A stretch of 64,000 bases of DNA. Origin: Halomonas lysinitropha (lineage in GTDB: Bacteria > Pseudomonadota > Gammaproteobacteria > Pseudomonadales > Halomonadaceae). Where the stretch lies: positions 126,136 to 190,135 of the forward strand of contig NZ_CABVOU010000046.1 in the NCBI RefSeq assembly GCF_902500215.1, read 5' to 3'. A program made the position numbers and the translations under genes. Below the pieces are notes generated by a model. That model worked only from the letters and a program-made list of their open reading frames with translations. It was not told where the DNA came from and ran no database searches. The first letter of the stretch is position 1. Each line of letters starts with the position of its first letter. Below, one piece after another: positions 1 through 9,861 of this stretch.

Positions 1-1249
1 GGAAGACACGGCGTTCGGCAAAGGTCTCCGCGACATGCTCTCCGGCCAGGTCGCGGTTGAAGTTGATATCGACGAACATCATGCCGGTCAGGAGGTTGCC
101 GGTCTTGAGTGAGGCGCGCAGGCCCTGATTGAAAAGCCGATCGAAGCGGTCCCGCCATTCGTCGATATTCAGGTCCTGGTTGTCGATACCCAGGCGTTGA
201 GGCTCGATGCGCATCAGCACCGGGATGGCGAAGCTCGAGCGGGAACCCGGCTGGGGCGCGGTGAAGTTCCAGGGTACGGCCGCCACGGTGCCGATACGCA
301 CGCCACGGAACTCCACCGGGGCGCCGCGGTTCAAGTCGCGCACGGAGTCTTCCACCAGCAGCACGTATTCCAGATAGCGGTTGAAGGTACCCTGCTGCGC
401 GCTGTCCTCGTCCGGATAGAGGTCGAAACTGGTATCCGGCCCCACGGGCTGACCACGCATCAGGTCCTCGGGGACGCCGAAGGTCGCCCCGCCGCCGAGC
501 AGCACCTCCAGGGATTCCAGGTTGGCGCGGAAACCCCCCGAGTCCACCCGCAGATCGAAACCGCTGGCGGTCCAGAAGCGCGTATTGTCGGTCACCAGCG
601 TATGATAGGGACTCTCGATGAAGATGCGGTGGTCCATGCGGCGCGTCTCGACATCAAAGTTGGCTTCCTCGACACGACCCACGATGAGGCCCTGGTAGGT
701 GATCGGATCGCCCACGCTCAGGGAGTTTCCCAACTGGCTGACCAGGTTGATACGCAGCCCCTCGGCCCCTGCCGGGGAGACCGGCGGCTGGTCGCTGACC
801 TCGAACTCCCGGGCGTCGATCTCGCTCTGGCCCGGCTCGAGCTGGATGTAGGCGCCGGAAAGCACGGTGCCAAGCCCGCTGATACCCTCACGGCCGATGC
901 GGGGCTTGACCACCCAGAAGCGGCTGTCCTCGACCAGCATGTCGTCGCTGTCGGGGCTCATGCGGGCGGTGATCACCGCGCGGGAAAGATCCTCCGATAG
1001 CTGGACCTGTTCGACTCGTCCCACCTCGACGTTGCGCGTCTTGATCAGGGTGCTGCCGGCCTCGATGCCCTCGGCGTTGTTCATGACCAGCGTGATCTGC
1101 GGGCCGCGACTGCGATAGTTGTCGTAGACCAGCCAAGCGCCTATCAGGAGTGCCACGAGGGGCACGATCCAGATCGGCGACAAGCGTGCCTGGGGAGTGG
1201 CGCGGGCGCGGTGGCTGTCCCGTTCGGGGGTCTCGGGTGAATCGGTCAT
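1..1249 (-). CDS. pqiB: PqiB-like MCE-domain intermembrane transport protein (partial, C-terminus off window)
   Basis: Reading down from the ATG at 1247-1249 the frame stays open to the window edge, giving about 416 residues. After a polar N-terminus there is one membrane anchor (about residues 25-42) and then at least three MCE-type repeats, seen as recurring G-x-PI/V-x-Y/F-x-G-x-x-(I/V)-G-x-V patterns (for example GDPITYQGLIVGRV and GAPVEFRGVRIGTV). MCE proteins of the Pqi system form periplasm-spanning tubes for lipid movement between inner and outer membranes. Its ATG overlaps the stop of the upstream pqiA gene by 4 bp (ATGA), so the two are translationally coupled. E. coli PqiB is about 546 residues, so roughly the last quarter is missing because of the window boundary, not truncation. 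Confidence 0.9.
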   Translation of the reverse strand, partial: MTDSPETPERDSHRARATPQARLSPIWIVPLVALLIGAWLVYDNYRSRGPQITLVMNNAEGIEAGSTLIKTRNVEVGRVEQVQLSEDLSRAVITARMSPDSDDMLVEDSRFWVVKPRIGREGISGLGTVLSGAYIQLEPGQSEIDAREFEVSDQPPVSPAGAEGLRINLVSQLGNSLSVGDPITYQGLIVGRVEEANFDVETRRMDHRIFIESPYHTLVTDNTRFWTASGFDLRVDSGGFRANLESLEVLLGGGATFGVPEDLMRGQPVGPDTSFDLYPDEDSAQQGTFNRYLEYVLLVEDSVRDLNRGAPVEFRGVRIGTVAAVPWNFTAPQPGSRSSFAIPVLMRIEPQRLGIDNQDLNIDEWRDRFDRLFNQGLRASLKTGNLLTGMMFVDINFNRDLAGEHVAETFAERRVF

Positions 1250-2613
1250 CGCGGGCTTCCTTGTCCTGTCACGGCGCTTGCGGAGCGGGACTCACGGGGC
1301 AGGGGAGGGTCCCAGAGCAGTCTCGGGTCGAAGGTCATGGCGGCGAGCATGGTGCTGATCACCACGGCACCGAAAGCCAGAGCGGCAGGCCCCGGGGTGA
1401 TCGACATCAGCGCGCCTGCCCGTATCAGGGCCACCAGGATCGCCACCACGAAGATATCGACCATCGACCAGCGGCCAATGAACTCGGTGAGACGGTAAAG
1501 GCGGGTGCGGGTCGCGGCGTTGAGTTCGTCGCTGCGCTTGACCACCAGGCAGAGCCAGGCCAGCGCTACCAGCTTGCCTACCGGCACGATCACACTGGCC
1601 ATGAAGATGACCGCGGCCACCGGCCAGGAGCCCATCTGGGCCAGTTCCACCACGCCGCCGATGATGGTGGAGGGGCTGGCATGACCCAGGCTGGTGGTGG
1701 TCATGATCGGGTAGAGGTTGGCCGGCACGTACATGACCGTGGCAGCGGCCAGCAGGGCCCAGGTGCGCTGCAGGCTGTGGGGTAGACGTGCATGCAGGCT
1801 CTCGCCGCAGCGTCGGCAGCGACCCTGGCCGCGGTGATCCAGGCGGTTGACCAGCCCGCAGGTGGCGCACCCGGCGAGTCCCTGCGGCGAAGCGGGCTCG
1901 CCGGTGCGGGCCCCCGCCGGCGCGAGAGGTTCTCCGGCCAGTGAGAACCACATCCAGTCGGCGTCCAGTGACTGGGTGGTAAACAGCAGCATTAGAGCGA
2001 AGGCACAGAAGGCCCAGAAGGCGATGCCCAGCTCGATATCGGCCATGCCGGCGATCTTGATCAGGCTCACCAGGGCACCGACGATGAAGACATCGGCCAT
2101 CATCCAGGGGTGCAAGTGGGCCAGCGAGCGGGCGATGCTCCGGCTGGCTGGCAGTGGGGCCTGGCGCATCAGGCCGAACTGCAGCCAGATCACGCCGGCG
2201 AGATAGACGGCGGGCAGCACGGCAATGGTCAGCAGCACGGCGATGGCCACCAGCGGCTGGTCGAAACCGATCAGGGTGGTGGCGGTCTGGGAGAGCTCGA
2301 TGCGGTTGCCGACTCCGCTGACGCTGAAGCTGACGAAAGGAAACGAGATCGCCAGCGCAAGTGTGACAAGAGCGGCCAGGGCCAGTGCCATGCTGCGCTG
2401 GGCCGGGCGGAAATGGCGGCTGGCCAGCGTATGGTCACAGCGCGGACAGTCGGCCTTCTCGCCGGGGTGCAGCGGTGGTAGGGCCACCAGCCAGTCGCAC
2501 TCGTGACAGGCCCGCAGTCGTCGCCGTGAAGTGCGCGTCTCCGGTGGCGAGCGATCCACCAGCGGTTCTCCCCGGGGCAGCAGAGCAGGGGCACGAAAGA
2601 CAGGCCTGGGCAC
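1246..2613 (-). CDS. pqiA: PqiA-like integral membrane protein
   Basis: Inner-membrane partner of PqiB. The protein has two homologous halves. Each starts with a Cys4 zinc-ribbon-like knuckle (C36/C39 and C56/C59 in the first; CATC and CRRC in the second) followed by about four hydrophobic helices, the usual PqiA architecture. I chose the GTG at 2613: AAGGAG lies 11 nt upstream, and 455 residues is close to the family's 417. The frame is open further upstream, but the next ATG (2724) would overlap the divergent exchanger gene. The stop overlaps the pqiB start. The start is the least certain part; the identity is well supported by the PqiA fold pattern and the pqiB neighbour. Confidence 0.85.
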   Translation of the reverse strand: MPRPVFRAPALLPRGEPLVDRSPPETRTSRRRLRACHECDWLVALPPLHPGEKADCPRCDHTLASRHFRPAQRSMALALAALVTLALAISFPFVSFSVSGVGNRIELSQTATTLIGFDQPLVAIAVLLTIAVLPAVYLAGVIWLQFGLMRQAPLPASRSIARSLAHLHPWMMADVFIVGALVSLIKIAGMADIELGIAFWAFCAFALMLLFTTQSLDADWMWFSLAGEPLAPAGARTGEPASPQGLAGCATCGLVNRLDHRGQGRCRRCGESLHARLPHSLQRTWALLAAATVMYVPANLYPIMTTTSLGHASPSTIIGGVVELAQMGSWPVAAVIFMASVIVPVGKLVALAWLCLVVKRSDELNAATRTRLYRLTEFIGRWSMVDIFVVAILVALIRAGALMSITPGPAALAFGAVVISTMLAAMTFDPRLLWDPPLPRESRSASAVTGQGSPR

Positions 2614-2722
2614 CGCGATCGGATCTCCTTCAAGCAAAAAATGTCGGATCGCCAGTTTGGCATGTTGACGCAAGCGACACCATAAACAAACATGCGGTCC
2701 TGAATGTTCCCGAGGAGACGAC

Positions 2723-3709
2723 ATGTTACTTCCCGCCGTGGCGGTCTTGGCAGGCCTGGTCCTGCTGGTGTGGAGCGCCGAGCGCTTCGTCGACGGGGCG
2801 GCGGCAACGTCTGCCCGCCTGGGCCTGTCACCGCTGCTGATCGGCATGCTGGTGATCGGCTTCGGGACTTCCGCTCCCGAGCTGGTGGTCTCGGCTCTGG
2901 CGGCCGGGCAGGGCAACCCCGGCCTGGCGCTGGGCAACGCCTACGGCTCCAATATCGCCAACATGGGGCTGATCCTGGGGCTGGTCGCGCTGATCTCGCC
3001 GCTGGCGGTGCATTCCGGCGTCGTGCGTCGGGAGCTGCCGGTACTGGGCGGTGTGACGCTGCTCTCGGCGTTGTTGCTGTGTGGCGGCATCATCGGCCGC
3101 CTCGAGGCACTCCTGTTGCTGGTGCTGCTGGCCGTGTTCATCGGTGTCTCCATCTACCTGGGGCTCCGTGCCAACCACGATCCGCTCGCCAGCGACACTC
3201 AGGAGAGCCTGGCCGTCCATCCCATGTCGCTCAAGATGGGGCTCGTCTGGACCGGGGTCGGCCTGGTGCTGCTGGTGATCAGCTCGCGCATTCTGGTGTG
3301 GGGCGCGGTGGCCATTGCGCAGGGGTTCGGCGTCAGTGATCTGGTGATCGGGTTGACGGTGGTGGCGGTGGGCACCTCGCTGCCGGAGCTGGCCTCTTCG
3401 GTCAGTGCCCTGCGGCGTGGCGAGCATGATCTGGTCTTGGGCAACGTGGTGGGCTCCAACCTCTTCAACACCCTGGGCGTGGTGGGTCTGGCCGGCATGA
3501 TCGCACCGATCGAGGTCGGTCGCGAAGTGCTGCTTCGTGACTGGAGCCTGATGATGGTCATGACAGTGATGATGACGGTCTTCGCCATGGGCTGGCGTGG
3601 CCGCCAGGGCCGTATCAACCGGGCAGAGGGCGCTGCCCTGCTGGCGATGTTCCTCGGTTATACCGTCTACATGATCAGTATGGTCATTCGATCCGGTACG
3701 GCGGGGTAA
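2723..3709 (+). CDS. CaCA-family Na+/Ca2+ antiporter (YrbG-like)
   Basis: Membrane cation exchanger of 328 residues with about ten hydrophobic helices. The two diagnostic alpha repeats are present: GFGTSAPELVVS followed by GNAYGSNIANMGLILG in the N-terminal half, and AVGTSLPELASS followed by GNVVGSNLFNTLGVVG in the C-terminal half. These inverted repeats carry the acidic and asparagine residues that bind Ca2+/Na+ in the family. E. coli YrbG is 325 residues. CGAGGAG lies just before the ATG. It is divergent from pqiA. The ion actually exchanged cannot be read from the sequence; Ca2+ for Na+ or H+ is the family norm. Confidence 0.88.
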   Translation: MLLPAVAVLAGLVLLVWSAERFVDGAAATSARLGLSPLLIGMLVIGFGTSAPELVVSALAAGQGNPGLALGNAYGSNIANMGLILGLVALISPLAVHSGVVRRELPVLGGVTLLSALLLCGGIIGRLEALLLLVLLAVFIGVSIYLGLRANHDPLASDTQESLAVHPMSLKMGLVWTGVGLVLLVISSRILVWGAVAIAQGFGVSDLVIGLTVVAVGTSLPELASSVSALRRGEHDLVLGNVVGSNLFNTLGVVGLAGMIAPIEVGREVLLRDWSLMMVMTVMMTVFAMGWRGRQGRINRAEGAALLAMFLGYTVYMISMVIRSGTAG

Positions 3710-3992
3710 GCCCGGTGCGACACCGCGACACAGCGCGCGTGCTGGTCGTGCCCGTTCGGTGAGAGCAGGATAGGCAGCGTGCCCGCTTATAACGTCATGT
3801 TGTCTGGTGCTGGAAGAATCCACGACGGTCTCGTCATCAGGCTGGACTAGTCTGGGCATGTGCAAGGAGGAATGCGGCAAGGCGCCATGAGCATGGCGGA
3901 CCCACGTACAAGAGCACCGGTGAGTGCCGTGCGCATCCCTTGATGACTCTGTCTTCGCGGAACGACGTTTCCGCCGCAATCTGGAGGGCGTG

Positions 3993-5402
3993 ATGGAACT
4001 GGATCCCCTGCTGCTGTCGCGACTGCAATTTGCCTTCGTGGTCGCCTTTCACGCCATCTTTCCGGTGTTCACCATCGGGCTGGCGTCCTACATTGCACTG
4101 CTCAACGGCCTCTTCTTTAAGACCGAGAATTCCGCCTGGGACCGCTTGGCCCTGTTCTGGACCAAGGTCTTTGCCGTGGTATTCGGCATGGGGGTGGTGT
4201 CGGGCATCGTCATGTCCTTCCAGTTCGGTACCAACTGGAGCAACTTCTCCCTGGCGTCGTCGAACTTTCTCGGCCCGGTATTGAGCTACGAGGTGGTGAC
4301 GGCCTTCTTCCTGGAGGCGGCTTTTCTCGGCGTTCTGCTGTTTGGCCGCGGCAAGGTGCCCCAGGGTGTGCATCTGTTTGCCGCCATCATGGTGGCAACG
4401 GGCACCTTCATTTCCTCGTTCTGGATCCTGTCGGCCAACAGCTGGATGCAGACCCCGGCCGGCGTGGAACTGATCGATGGTCGTTTCCACGTGACCTCCT
4501 GGAGCGAGGCGATCTTCAACCCCTCCTTCTGGTATCGCTTCTGGCACATGGTGCTGGCCTCCTTCCTGACCGGGGGGTTCGTGGTGGCGGGGGTCAGCGC
4601 CTGGTACCTGCTCATTCGGCGCGACGTCGAGGCCAATCGCAAGGCGCTCTCCATGTGCCTGTGGCTGCTGCTGGTGCTGGCGCCTGCCCAGGCCGTGCTG
4701 GGCGACTTCCATGGCCTCAATACCCTGGAGCACCAGCCGACCAAGGTCGCCGCCATGGAGGGCAACTGGGAACGGAGCGCCAATGTGCCGCTGCTGCTGT
4801 TCGCCTGGCCCGACCAGGAGGCTCAGGCGAATCGCTTCGAGGTCGGCATCCCGAGCCTCGCCAGCCTCATCCTGACCCACCAAACCGATGGGGTGGTGCC
4901 GGGCATCAGCGAGGTGCCCCCCGAGGAACAGCCCCCGGTGTGGCTGGTGTTCTGGTCCTTCCGGGTGATGGTGGGCATCGGCCTTGCCATGATCGCCGTC
5001 GCCCTGGCGGGACTCTGGCTACGCCGCGGCGGACGAGTGTACGAGCACCGCGGCTATCTGCAGCTGTTGCGGGTGATGACGGTGACGCCTTTCATCGCAG
5101 TGCTGGCGGGCTGGTTCGTCACCGAAACCGGCCGTGCCCCTTGGCTGGTCTACGGCATGATGACCCATGCCGAGGGGCTGACGCCGTCGCTTACCGGCGG
5201 GATGGCGCTGTTTACCCTCATCGGCTACATCGCCGTCTATGCCGTGGTGTTCTGGGCCGGTATCTACTATCTGACCCGGGTGGTACGCCAGGGCATGTTG
5301 CCCGAATCGCCCCATGACCACGGGGTGGAGCGGCCCAAGCGTCCGATGTCAGCCGCCCATGCGACCTTCGATGACGCCTCTCGCCAACCGGGAAGGAGCT
5401 GA
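3993..5402 (+). CDS. cydA: Cytochrome bd-type quinol oxidase subunit I (CIO type)
   Basis: Catalytic heme subunit of a bd-type quinol:O2 oxidoreductase, 469 residues. Start chosen at ATG 3993 because GGAGG lies 5 nt upstream and the protein then opens with the typical short N-terminus before helix 1. Visible landmarks: H20 in VVAFHAIFP (axial heme ligand region), the glutamates of SYEVVTAFFLEAAF, the second His in FWHMVLAS, and a GRAPW motif where the family usually has GRQPW. The Q-loop is short, as in the cyanide-insensitive oxidase (CioA) branch; E. coli CydA is 522. The gene is 3 bp from cydB and followed by cydDC, forming one operon. Cyanide insensitivity is inferred, not shown. Confidence 0.92.
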   Translation: MELDPLLLSRLQFAFVVAFHAIFPVFTIGLASYIALLNGLFFKTENSAWDRLALFWTKVFAVVFGMGVVSGIVMSFQFGTNWSNFSLASSNFLGPVLSYEVVTAFFLEAAFLGVLLFGRGKVPQGVHLFAAIMVATGTFISSFWILSANSWMQTPAGVELIDGRFHVTSWSEAIFNPSFWYRFWHMVLASFLTGGFVVAGVSAWYLLIRRDVEANRKALSMCLWLLLVLAPAQAVLGDFHGLNTLEHQPTKVAAMEGNWERSANVPLLLFAWPDQEAQANRFEVGIPSLASLILTHQTDGVVPGISEVPPEEQPPVWLVFWSFRVMVGIGLAMIAVALAGLWLRRGGRVYEHRGYLQLLRVMTVTPFIAVLAGWFVTETGRAPWLVYGMMTHAEGLTPSLTGGMALFTLIGYIAVYAVVFWAGIYYLTRVVRQGMLPESPHDHGVERPKRPMSAAHATFDDASRQPGRS

Positions 5403-5405
5403 GCC

Positions 5406-6407
5406 ATGGAAGCATTCGACCTGACAGTGATCTGGGCCCTGATCATCGGCTTCGGGGTAATCATGTACGTGCTGATGGATGGCTTCGACCTGGGCGTGGG
5501 CATCCTCTTTCCCTTCGCCCCTAACGAGGAGTCGCGCGATCTGATGATGAACTCGGTGGCCCCGGTCTGGGATGGCAACGAGACCTGGCTGGTGCTCGGC
5601 GGGGCGGGACTGCTGGGGGCCTTTCCGCTGGTCTACTCGGTGTTCCTGCCGGCCCTCTACCTCGGGGTCTTCCTGATGCTGGCCGGCCTGATCTTCCGCG
5701 GCATTGCCTTCGAGTTCCGTTTCAAGTCGCAGCGTAACCGCCGCTGGTGGAATCGCGCCTTCTGCGGGGGCTCCGCCGTGGCGTCCTTCGCCCAGGGTGT
5801 GGTGGTTGGGGCCTATATCCAGGGATTTGCCGTGGAGGACTTCGTCTATGTGGGCGGCCCCCTGGACTGGCTGACACCCTTCACCGTGCTGACCGGCCTG
5901 GGCCTGATGGCAGGTTATGCCTTGCTGGGTGCCACCTGGCTGATCATGAAGACCGAGGGAGCGACCCAGGCGTGGGTCTATCGGCTCGCGCCTCGCCTGC
6001 TGTTGGCGGTGCTGGGGGTTTTCGCGATCATCAGCATCTGGACCCCCTTCGTCGATGTCGGCGTTCGCGAACGCTGGTTCGGCCACCTGCACCTGATCTG
6101 GGTCTTCCCGCTGCTGGCACTGGTCTGTGCTGCACTACTGTGGCGTGCCATCCTCCAGCGTCGCGAGGGCCAGCCCTTCATCGCCACCCTGGGTCTGTTT
6201 CTCTTCACTTACCTCGGGCTGGTGGTCAGCAAGTGGCCGGTCATCGTGCCACCCGACTACACCATCTGGGATGCCGCCTCGGATCCGGGCTCGCAGCTGT
6301 TCCTGCTGATCGGGGTGCTCTTCGTTATTCCCATCGTGCTGGCCTATACCGCCTGGACCTACTGGGTGTTCCGCGGCAAGGTCCGCCCCGGTGAGGGGTA
6401 TCACTGA
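5406..6407 (+). CDS. cydB: Cytochrome bd-type quinol oxidase subunit II
   Basis: Second membrane subunit of the bd oxidase, 333 residues, hydrophobic throughout with about eight helices. The N-terminus (IIGFGVIMYVLMDGFDLGVG) is the hallmark helix 1 of CydB/CioB, with the conserved Asp pair, and WDGNETWLVLGG follows in the usual place. It starts 3 bp after the cydA stop, with GGAAGGAGCTGAGCC as ribosome-binding region, so the pair is co-translated. The following cydD gene begins 5 bp after this stop. Confidence 0.93.
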   Translation: MEAFDLTVIWALIIGFGVIMYVLMDGFDLGVGILFPFAPNEESRDLMMNSVAPVWDGNETWLVLGGAGLLGAFPLVYSVFLPALYLGVFLMLAGLIFRGIAFEFRFKSQRNRRWWNRAFCGGSAVASFAQGVVVGAYIQGFAVEDFVYVGGPLDWLTPFTVLTGLGLMAGYALLGATWLIMKTEGATQAWVYRLAPRLLLAVLGVFAIISIWTPFVDVGVRERWFGHLHLIWVFPLLALVCAALLWRAILQRREGQPFIATLGLFLFTYLGLVVSKWPVIVPPDYTIWDAASDPGSQLFLLIGVLFVIPIVLAYTAWTYWVFRGKVRPGEGYH

Positions 6408-6411
6408 GCCG

Positions 6412-8112
6412 ATGAGCTCACCCGGTGCGGCGACAGCCGACCTGACCGCGCGCCGCTACCTGACGGACCTGGCCGCCGGCGAACGCCGGCGGCTGCGTCT
6501 CGCCGTCCTGGCAGGAACCGTGGCAGGCCTGCTGACCATCGCGCAGCTGGTGCTGCTGGCCAGTTTCATCAGTGGCCTGCTCGTTGAAGGGGAATCGCTG
6601 CCTGCGCTGACACCCTTGTTCTCCGGGCTGCTGGTCGTGCTGCCACTGCGTGCCCTGGCGCTCTATCTGCAGGAAACGCTGGCACAGTCGGCAAGCCTGC
6701 GGATTCGTCAGCGCGCCCGGCGGGGACTGCTCGATCACCTGGCGCGATTGGGACCGGTGAAACTGACGTCGCGGCACAGCGCCTCCCTTGCCAGCCAGTT
6801 GGTGGAGCAGGTGGAGGCCCTGGATGGCTACTTCGCCCGGTTCCAGCCGCAACTCTGGCTGGCCGGGCTGGTGCCGCTGCCGGTGGTGATGGTGGTGCTG
6901 TGGCTGGATTGGCTGGCAGCCATCTTCCTGCTGATCTCTGCGCCGTTGATCCCGATGTTCATGGCGCTGGTGGGCATGGGGGCACAGCGGCTGAATCGAG
7001 AGCAGTTCGCCGCCGTGGCGCGGCTTTCCGGGCATTTCATCGATCGCGTGCGTGGCATCACCACCCTGCAGTTGTTCGGCCGCACGACCCAGGCCACCCA
7101 CGAGGTGCATGACGCCGCCGATGATTACCGGCAGCGCAGCATGCGTACCCTGCGCCTCGCGTTTCTCTCCTCGGCGGTGCTGGAGTTCTTCGCCTCGGTG
7201 GCGATTGCCGTGGTGGCGATCTATGTGGGCTTCGGTCTGCTTGGCTACATCGACTATGGTCCCGCCGATGAGCTCACGCTCTTCAGCGGTCTGCTGGTAC
7301 TGCTGCTGGCCCCGGAATTCTTCCAGCCGCTGCGCAGCCTGTCCCAGCACTATCATGACCGGGCGGCGGCGCTGGGGGCCGCGGAGGGGCTGGTGGCCCT
7401 GCTCAACGAGCCCCCCGATCCCCGGCGTCGGTCGGGCGGAGCGGTCCCCGCTTCCGCGCGCGATCTGCTGGTCGAGCTCGAGGGCGCCAGCGTCGAGCAT
7501 CCCGGGCGGGGCCGCGTGCTGGAGTGCGTCGACCTGACGCTGGTCGCGGGCGACGTGGTGGCCGTCACCGGGCCCTCGGGTGTCGGCAAGTCCACCCTGC
7601 TGCAGCTGCTGGCCGGCTTCGTGGCGCCCGCCAGCGGCCGCATGCGGCTGGCCGAGGGACTGAGCCTTGCCTGGATGGACCAGCGCCCGCTGCTGATCCA
7701 GGGCAGCCTGGCGGACAACCTGCGCCTGGCGGCTCCCGACGTCGGCGAGACCGAAATGCGCGAGGCACTGGCCCGGGCCGGCCTTGGCGAGCTGCTGGCG
7801 GCGCTGCCCGACGGGCTGGAGACACGCCTCGGCGAGCGCGGTGTCGGCCTCTCCGGCGGTCAGGCACAGCGGCTCGCCCTGGCCCGGGTCTTTCTCTCTC
7901 GAGCCCAGCTGGTACTGCTTGACGAGCCCACGGCAAGCCTGGACGCGGAGACGGAGGGCGACATTGTCGAGGCGCTCCAGGCGCTGGCCGATGAGGGAAG
8001 GACCCTGGTCATCGCGACTCACCATCCCGCGCTGATGGCAATGGCGAAGCGGCGTCTGTCCCTCGAGGGCACGGCAGCATCGCGGGAGGAGAGCCATGAT
8101 GCCACCTCATGA
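6412..8112 (+). CDS. cydD: ABC transporter CydD (thiol reductant exporter subunit)
   Basis: First half of the heterodimeric CydDC exporter, which moves cysteine/glutathione to the periplasm and is needed to assemble bd oxidases. 566 residues: an N-terminal six-helix exporter domain (to about residue 320) and a C-terminal ATPase with Walker A GPSGVGKST, signature LSGGQ and Walker B LVLLDEPTASLD. I prefer ATG 6412 over an in-frame GTG at 6391, which would overlap cydB. It overlaps cydC by 17 bp. Order (CydD first) and linkage to cydAB support this name over a generic exporter. Confidence 0.88.
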   Translation: MSSPGAATADLTARRYLTDLAAGERRRLRLAVLAGTVAGLLTIAQLVLLASFISGLLVEGESLPALTPLFSGLLVVLPLRALALYLQETLAQSASLRIRQRARRGLLDHLARLGPVKLTSRHSASLASQLVEQVEALDGYFARFQPQLWLAGLVPLPVVMVVLWLDWLAAIFLLISAPLIPMFMALVGMGAQRLNREQFAAVARLSGHFIDRVRGITTLQLFGRTTQATHEVHDAADDYRQRSMRTLRLAFLSSAVLEFFASVAIAVVAIYVGFGLLGYIDYGPADELTLFSGLLVLLLAPEFFQPLRSLSQHYHDRAAALGAAEGLVALLNEPPDPRRRSGGAVPASARDLLVELEGASVEHPGRGRVLECVDLTLVAGDVVAVTGPSGVGKSTLLQLLAGFVAPASGRMRLAEGLSLAWMDQRPLLIQGSLADNLRLAAPDVGETEMREALARAGLGELLAALPDGLETRLGERGVGLSGGQAQRLALARVFLSRAQLVLLDEPTASLDAETEGDIVEALQALADEGRTLVIATHHPALMAMAKRRLSLEGTAASREESHDATS

Positions 8113-9832
8113 TGCCTCGCTCTGGGGCAGCCTGCGGCCCTGGCTTGTCCTGCTCGGACAGCGTCGCGACCGGCTGTTCCTGGGCGCCCTGTTGATGGGT
8201 TTGACCCTGCTCTCGGCCATCGGCCTGCTGGCTCTTTCGGGGTGGTTCATCACCGCGACGGGGCTTGCGGGCCTTCTGCTGGCGGCGGGCATGGCGGCTA
8301 GCCTGGACGTCTATGTGCCAGGGGGCGGAATACGATTCTTTGCGGTGACCCGCACGGTGTCGCGCTATGTGGAGCGCCTCTACAACCATGACACCGTGTT
8401 GAGACTGCTGGCCGACCTGCGGTCACGGCTGTTTGCCGTGCTCTCCGGCCTTGATGCCCATGCCCTGTCGCGACGGCGCGCCAGCGACTGGCTGAACCGG
8501 CTGACCGCGGATATCGACACCCTGGACAGTCTCTATCTGCGCCTGCTGGCGCCGGCGCTGGTGGCCTTGCTGGTGATCCTTGGCCTGGCCGTATTCCTGG
8601 CCCTCTGGGCACCGCGGGTCGGCGTGGCGACCGGCGCGCTGCTGCTGCTTGGCTGGCTCTGGTTGACACTGGGGCAAGCCCGTCTGGGCATGACCGCCAG
8701 TCGTCGTCAGGTGGGGGATCTCGAGCAGCTCAGGGGGCGATTGATCGAGCAGCTCCAGGGCCTGGCGGAGCTGGAGGCGTATGGCAGCCTGGCGGACCAT
8801 CGTGTTCGCCTGGCCGCCATCGAGGCGCGGCTCTATCGGGACCAGCGTCGTCTGGGACAGCGGGTAGCGCTGGGCAATGCGCTGGCATCGCTGGTTGTGG
8901 GGCTGGCGATGCTCCTGGCCCTGTGGCTTGCGGCCGAGGCCTGGAGCGCCGGGATACTGTCCGGGCCGCTGACGGTGATGATGCCGCTGGCGGTGCTGGC
9001 CATCAGCGAAGCGCTGGCACCCCTGCCTGTCGCCTTCACCTGGCTGGGAGCCACCTGGGGCGCCGCCGAACGTCTCAATGCGTTGGAAGCGCAGCAGGAG
9101 GAGGTGGCCACACCGCTCGCCTCTGTGCAGCTGCCAGCGGGAGCGCTCTCGGTGACACTCGAGAACGTCACCCTGACCCATGCGGATGCCCTGGTGCCGG
9201 CCCTTGCCGAGATCAGCTTCGATGTGGCGCCCGGCCAGCGGCTGGCCCTGTGCGGGGTATCCGGCGCGGGCAAGTCCAGCGTGGCCGGGCTACTGACACG
9301 ACAGCTCAAGCCGGAGGCGGGCGAGGTGCGGCTGGCGGGCGTGGCGCTGGGGGCATGGCCGGCGTCGGCATTGACGACGCGCGTCGCTCTGCTGACGCAG
9401 CAGACCGATCTGTTCGACGATACCCTGGCCGCCAACCTGCGCCTGGCCGACCCCGAGGCAAGCGACGCCCGGCTGTGGCGAGCGCTGGGGATGATGGAGC
9501 TCGCCGATTGGGCCAGGGCCTTGCCCCAGGGCCTTGATACAAGAGTAGGAGAGGGCGGCCGGCGGCTGTCCGGCGGCCAGGCTAGACGCCTCGCCCTGGC
9601 CCGGCTGCTGTTGCGCGAACCGGATCTGGTGCTGCTGGACGAACCCTTCGCTGGACTCGATGCCGAGACCGCGACTCGAATCGCGACCCGCCTCGATGAG
9701 TGGCTGGCGGGCCGAACCGTCATCTACCTGGTGCACCAGCTTGGCGATACCGTCGACCCGCCCGGCATCGACCGCTGCCTGACCCTGCGTAGCGGTCGGC
9801 TTTGCACGAATGGTCAGGATGTTTCAGGATGA
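8096..9832 (+). CDS. cydC: ABC transporter CydC (thiol reductant exporter subunit)
   Basis: Partner of CydD, 578 residues. Hydrophobic exporter domain first (including LLALSGWFITATGLAGL, characteristic of CydC), then an ATPase domain with Walker A CGVSGAGKSS, signature RLSGGQ and Walker B LVLLDEPFAGLD. The start overlaps the end of cydD, giving tight coupling. Two adjacent ATGs (8096, 8099) make the exact first residue ambiguous. The heterodimer presumably loads or maintains the bd oxidase encoded immediately upstream. Confidence 0.88.
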   Translation: MMPPHDASLWGSLRPWLVLLGQRRDRLFLGALLMGLTLLSAIGLLALSGWFITATGLAGLLLAAGMAASLDVYVPGGGIRFFAVTRTVSRYVERLYNHDTVLRLLADLRSRLFAVLSGLDAHALSRRRASDWLNRLTADIDTLDSLYLRLLAPALVALLVILGLAVFLALWAPRVGVATGALLLLGWLWLTLGQARLGMTASRRQVGDLEQLRGRLIEQLQGLAELEAYGSLADHRVRLAAIEARLYRDQRRLGQRVALGNALASLVVGLAMLLALWLAAEAWSAGILSGPLTVMMPLAVLAISEALAPLPVAFTWLGATWGAAERLNALEAQQEEVATPLASVQLPAGALSVTLENVTLTHADALVPALAEISFDVAPGQRLALCGVSGAGKSSVAGLLTRQLKPEAGEVRLAGVALGAWPASALTTRVALLTQQTDLFDDTLAANLRLADPEASDARLWRALGMMELADWARALPQGLDTRVGEGGRRLSGGQARRLALARLLLREPDLVLLDEPFAGLDAETATRIATRLDEWLAGRTVIYLVHQLGDTVDPPGIDRCLTLRSGRLCTNGQDVSG

Positions 9833-9861
9833 GACCAACGATCTCCCTGACGAGGTATGCC

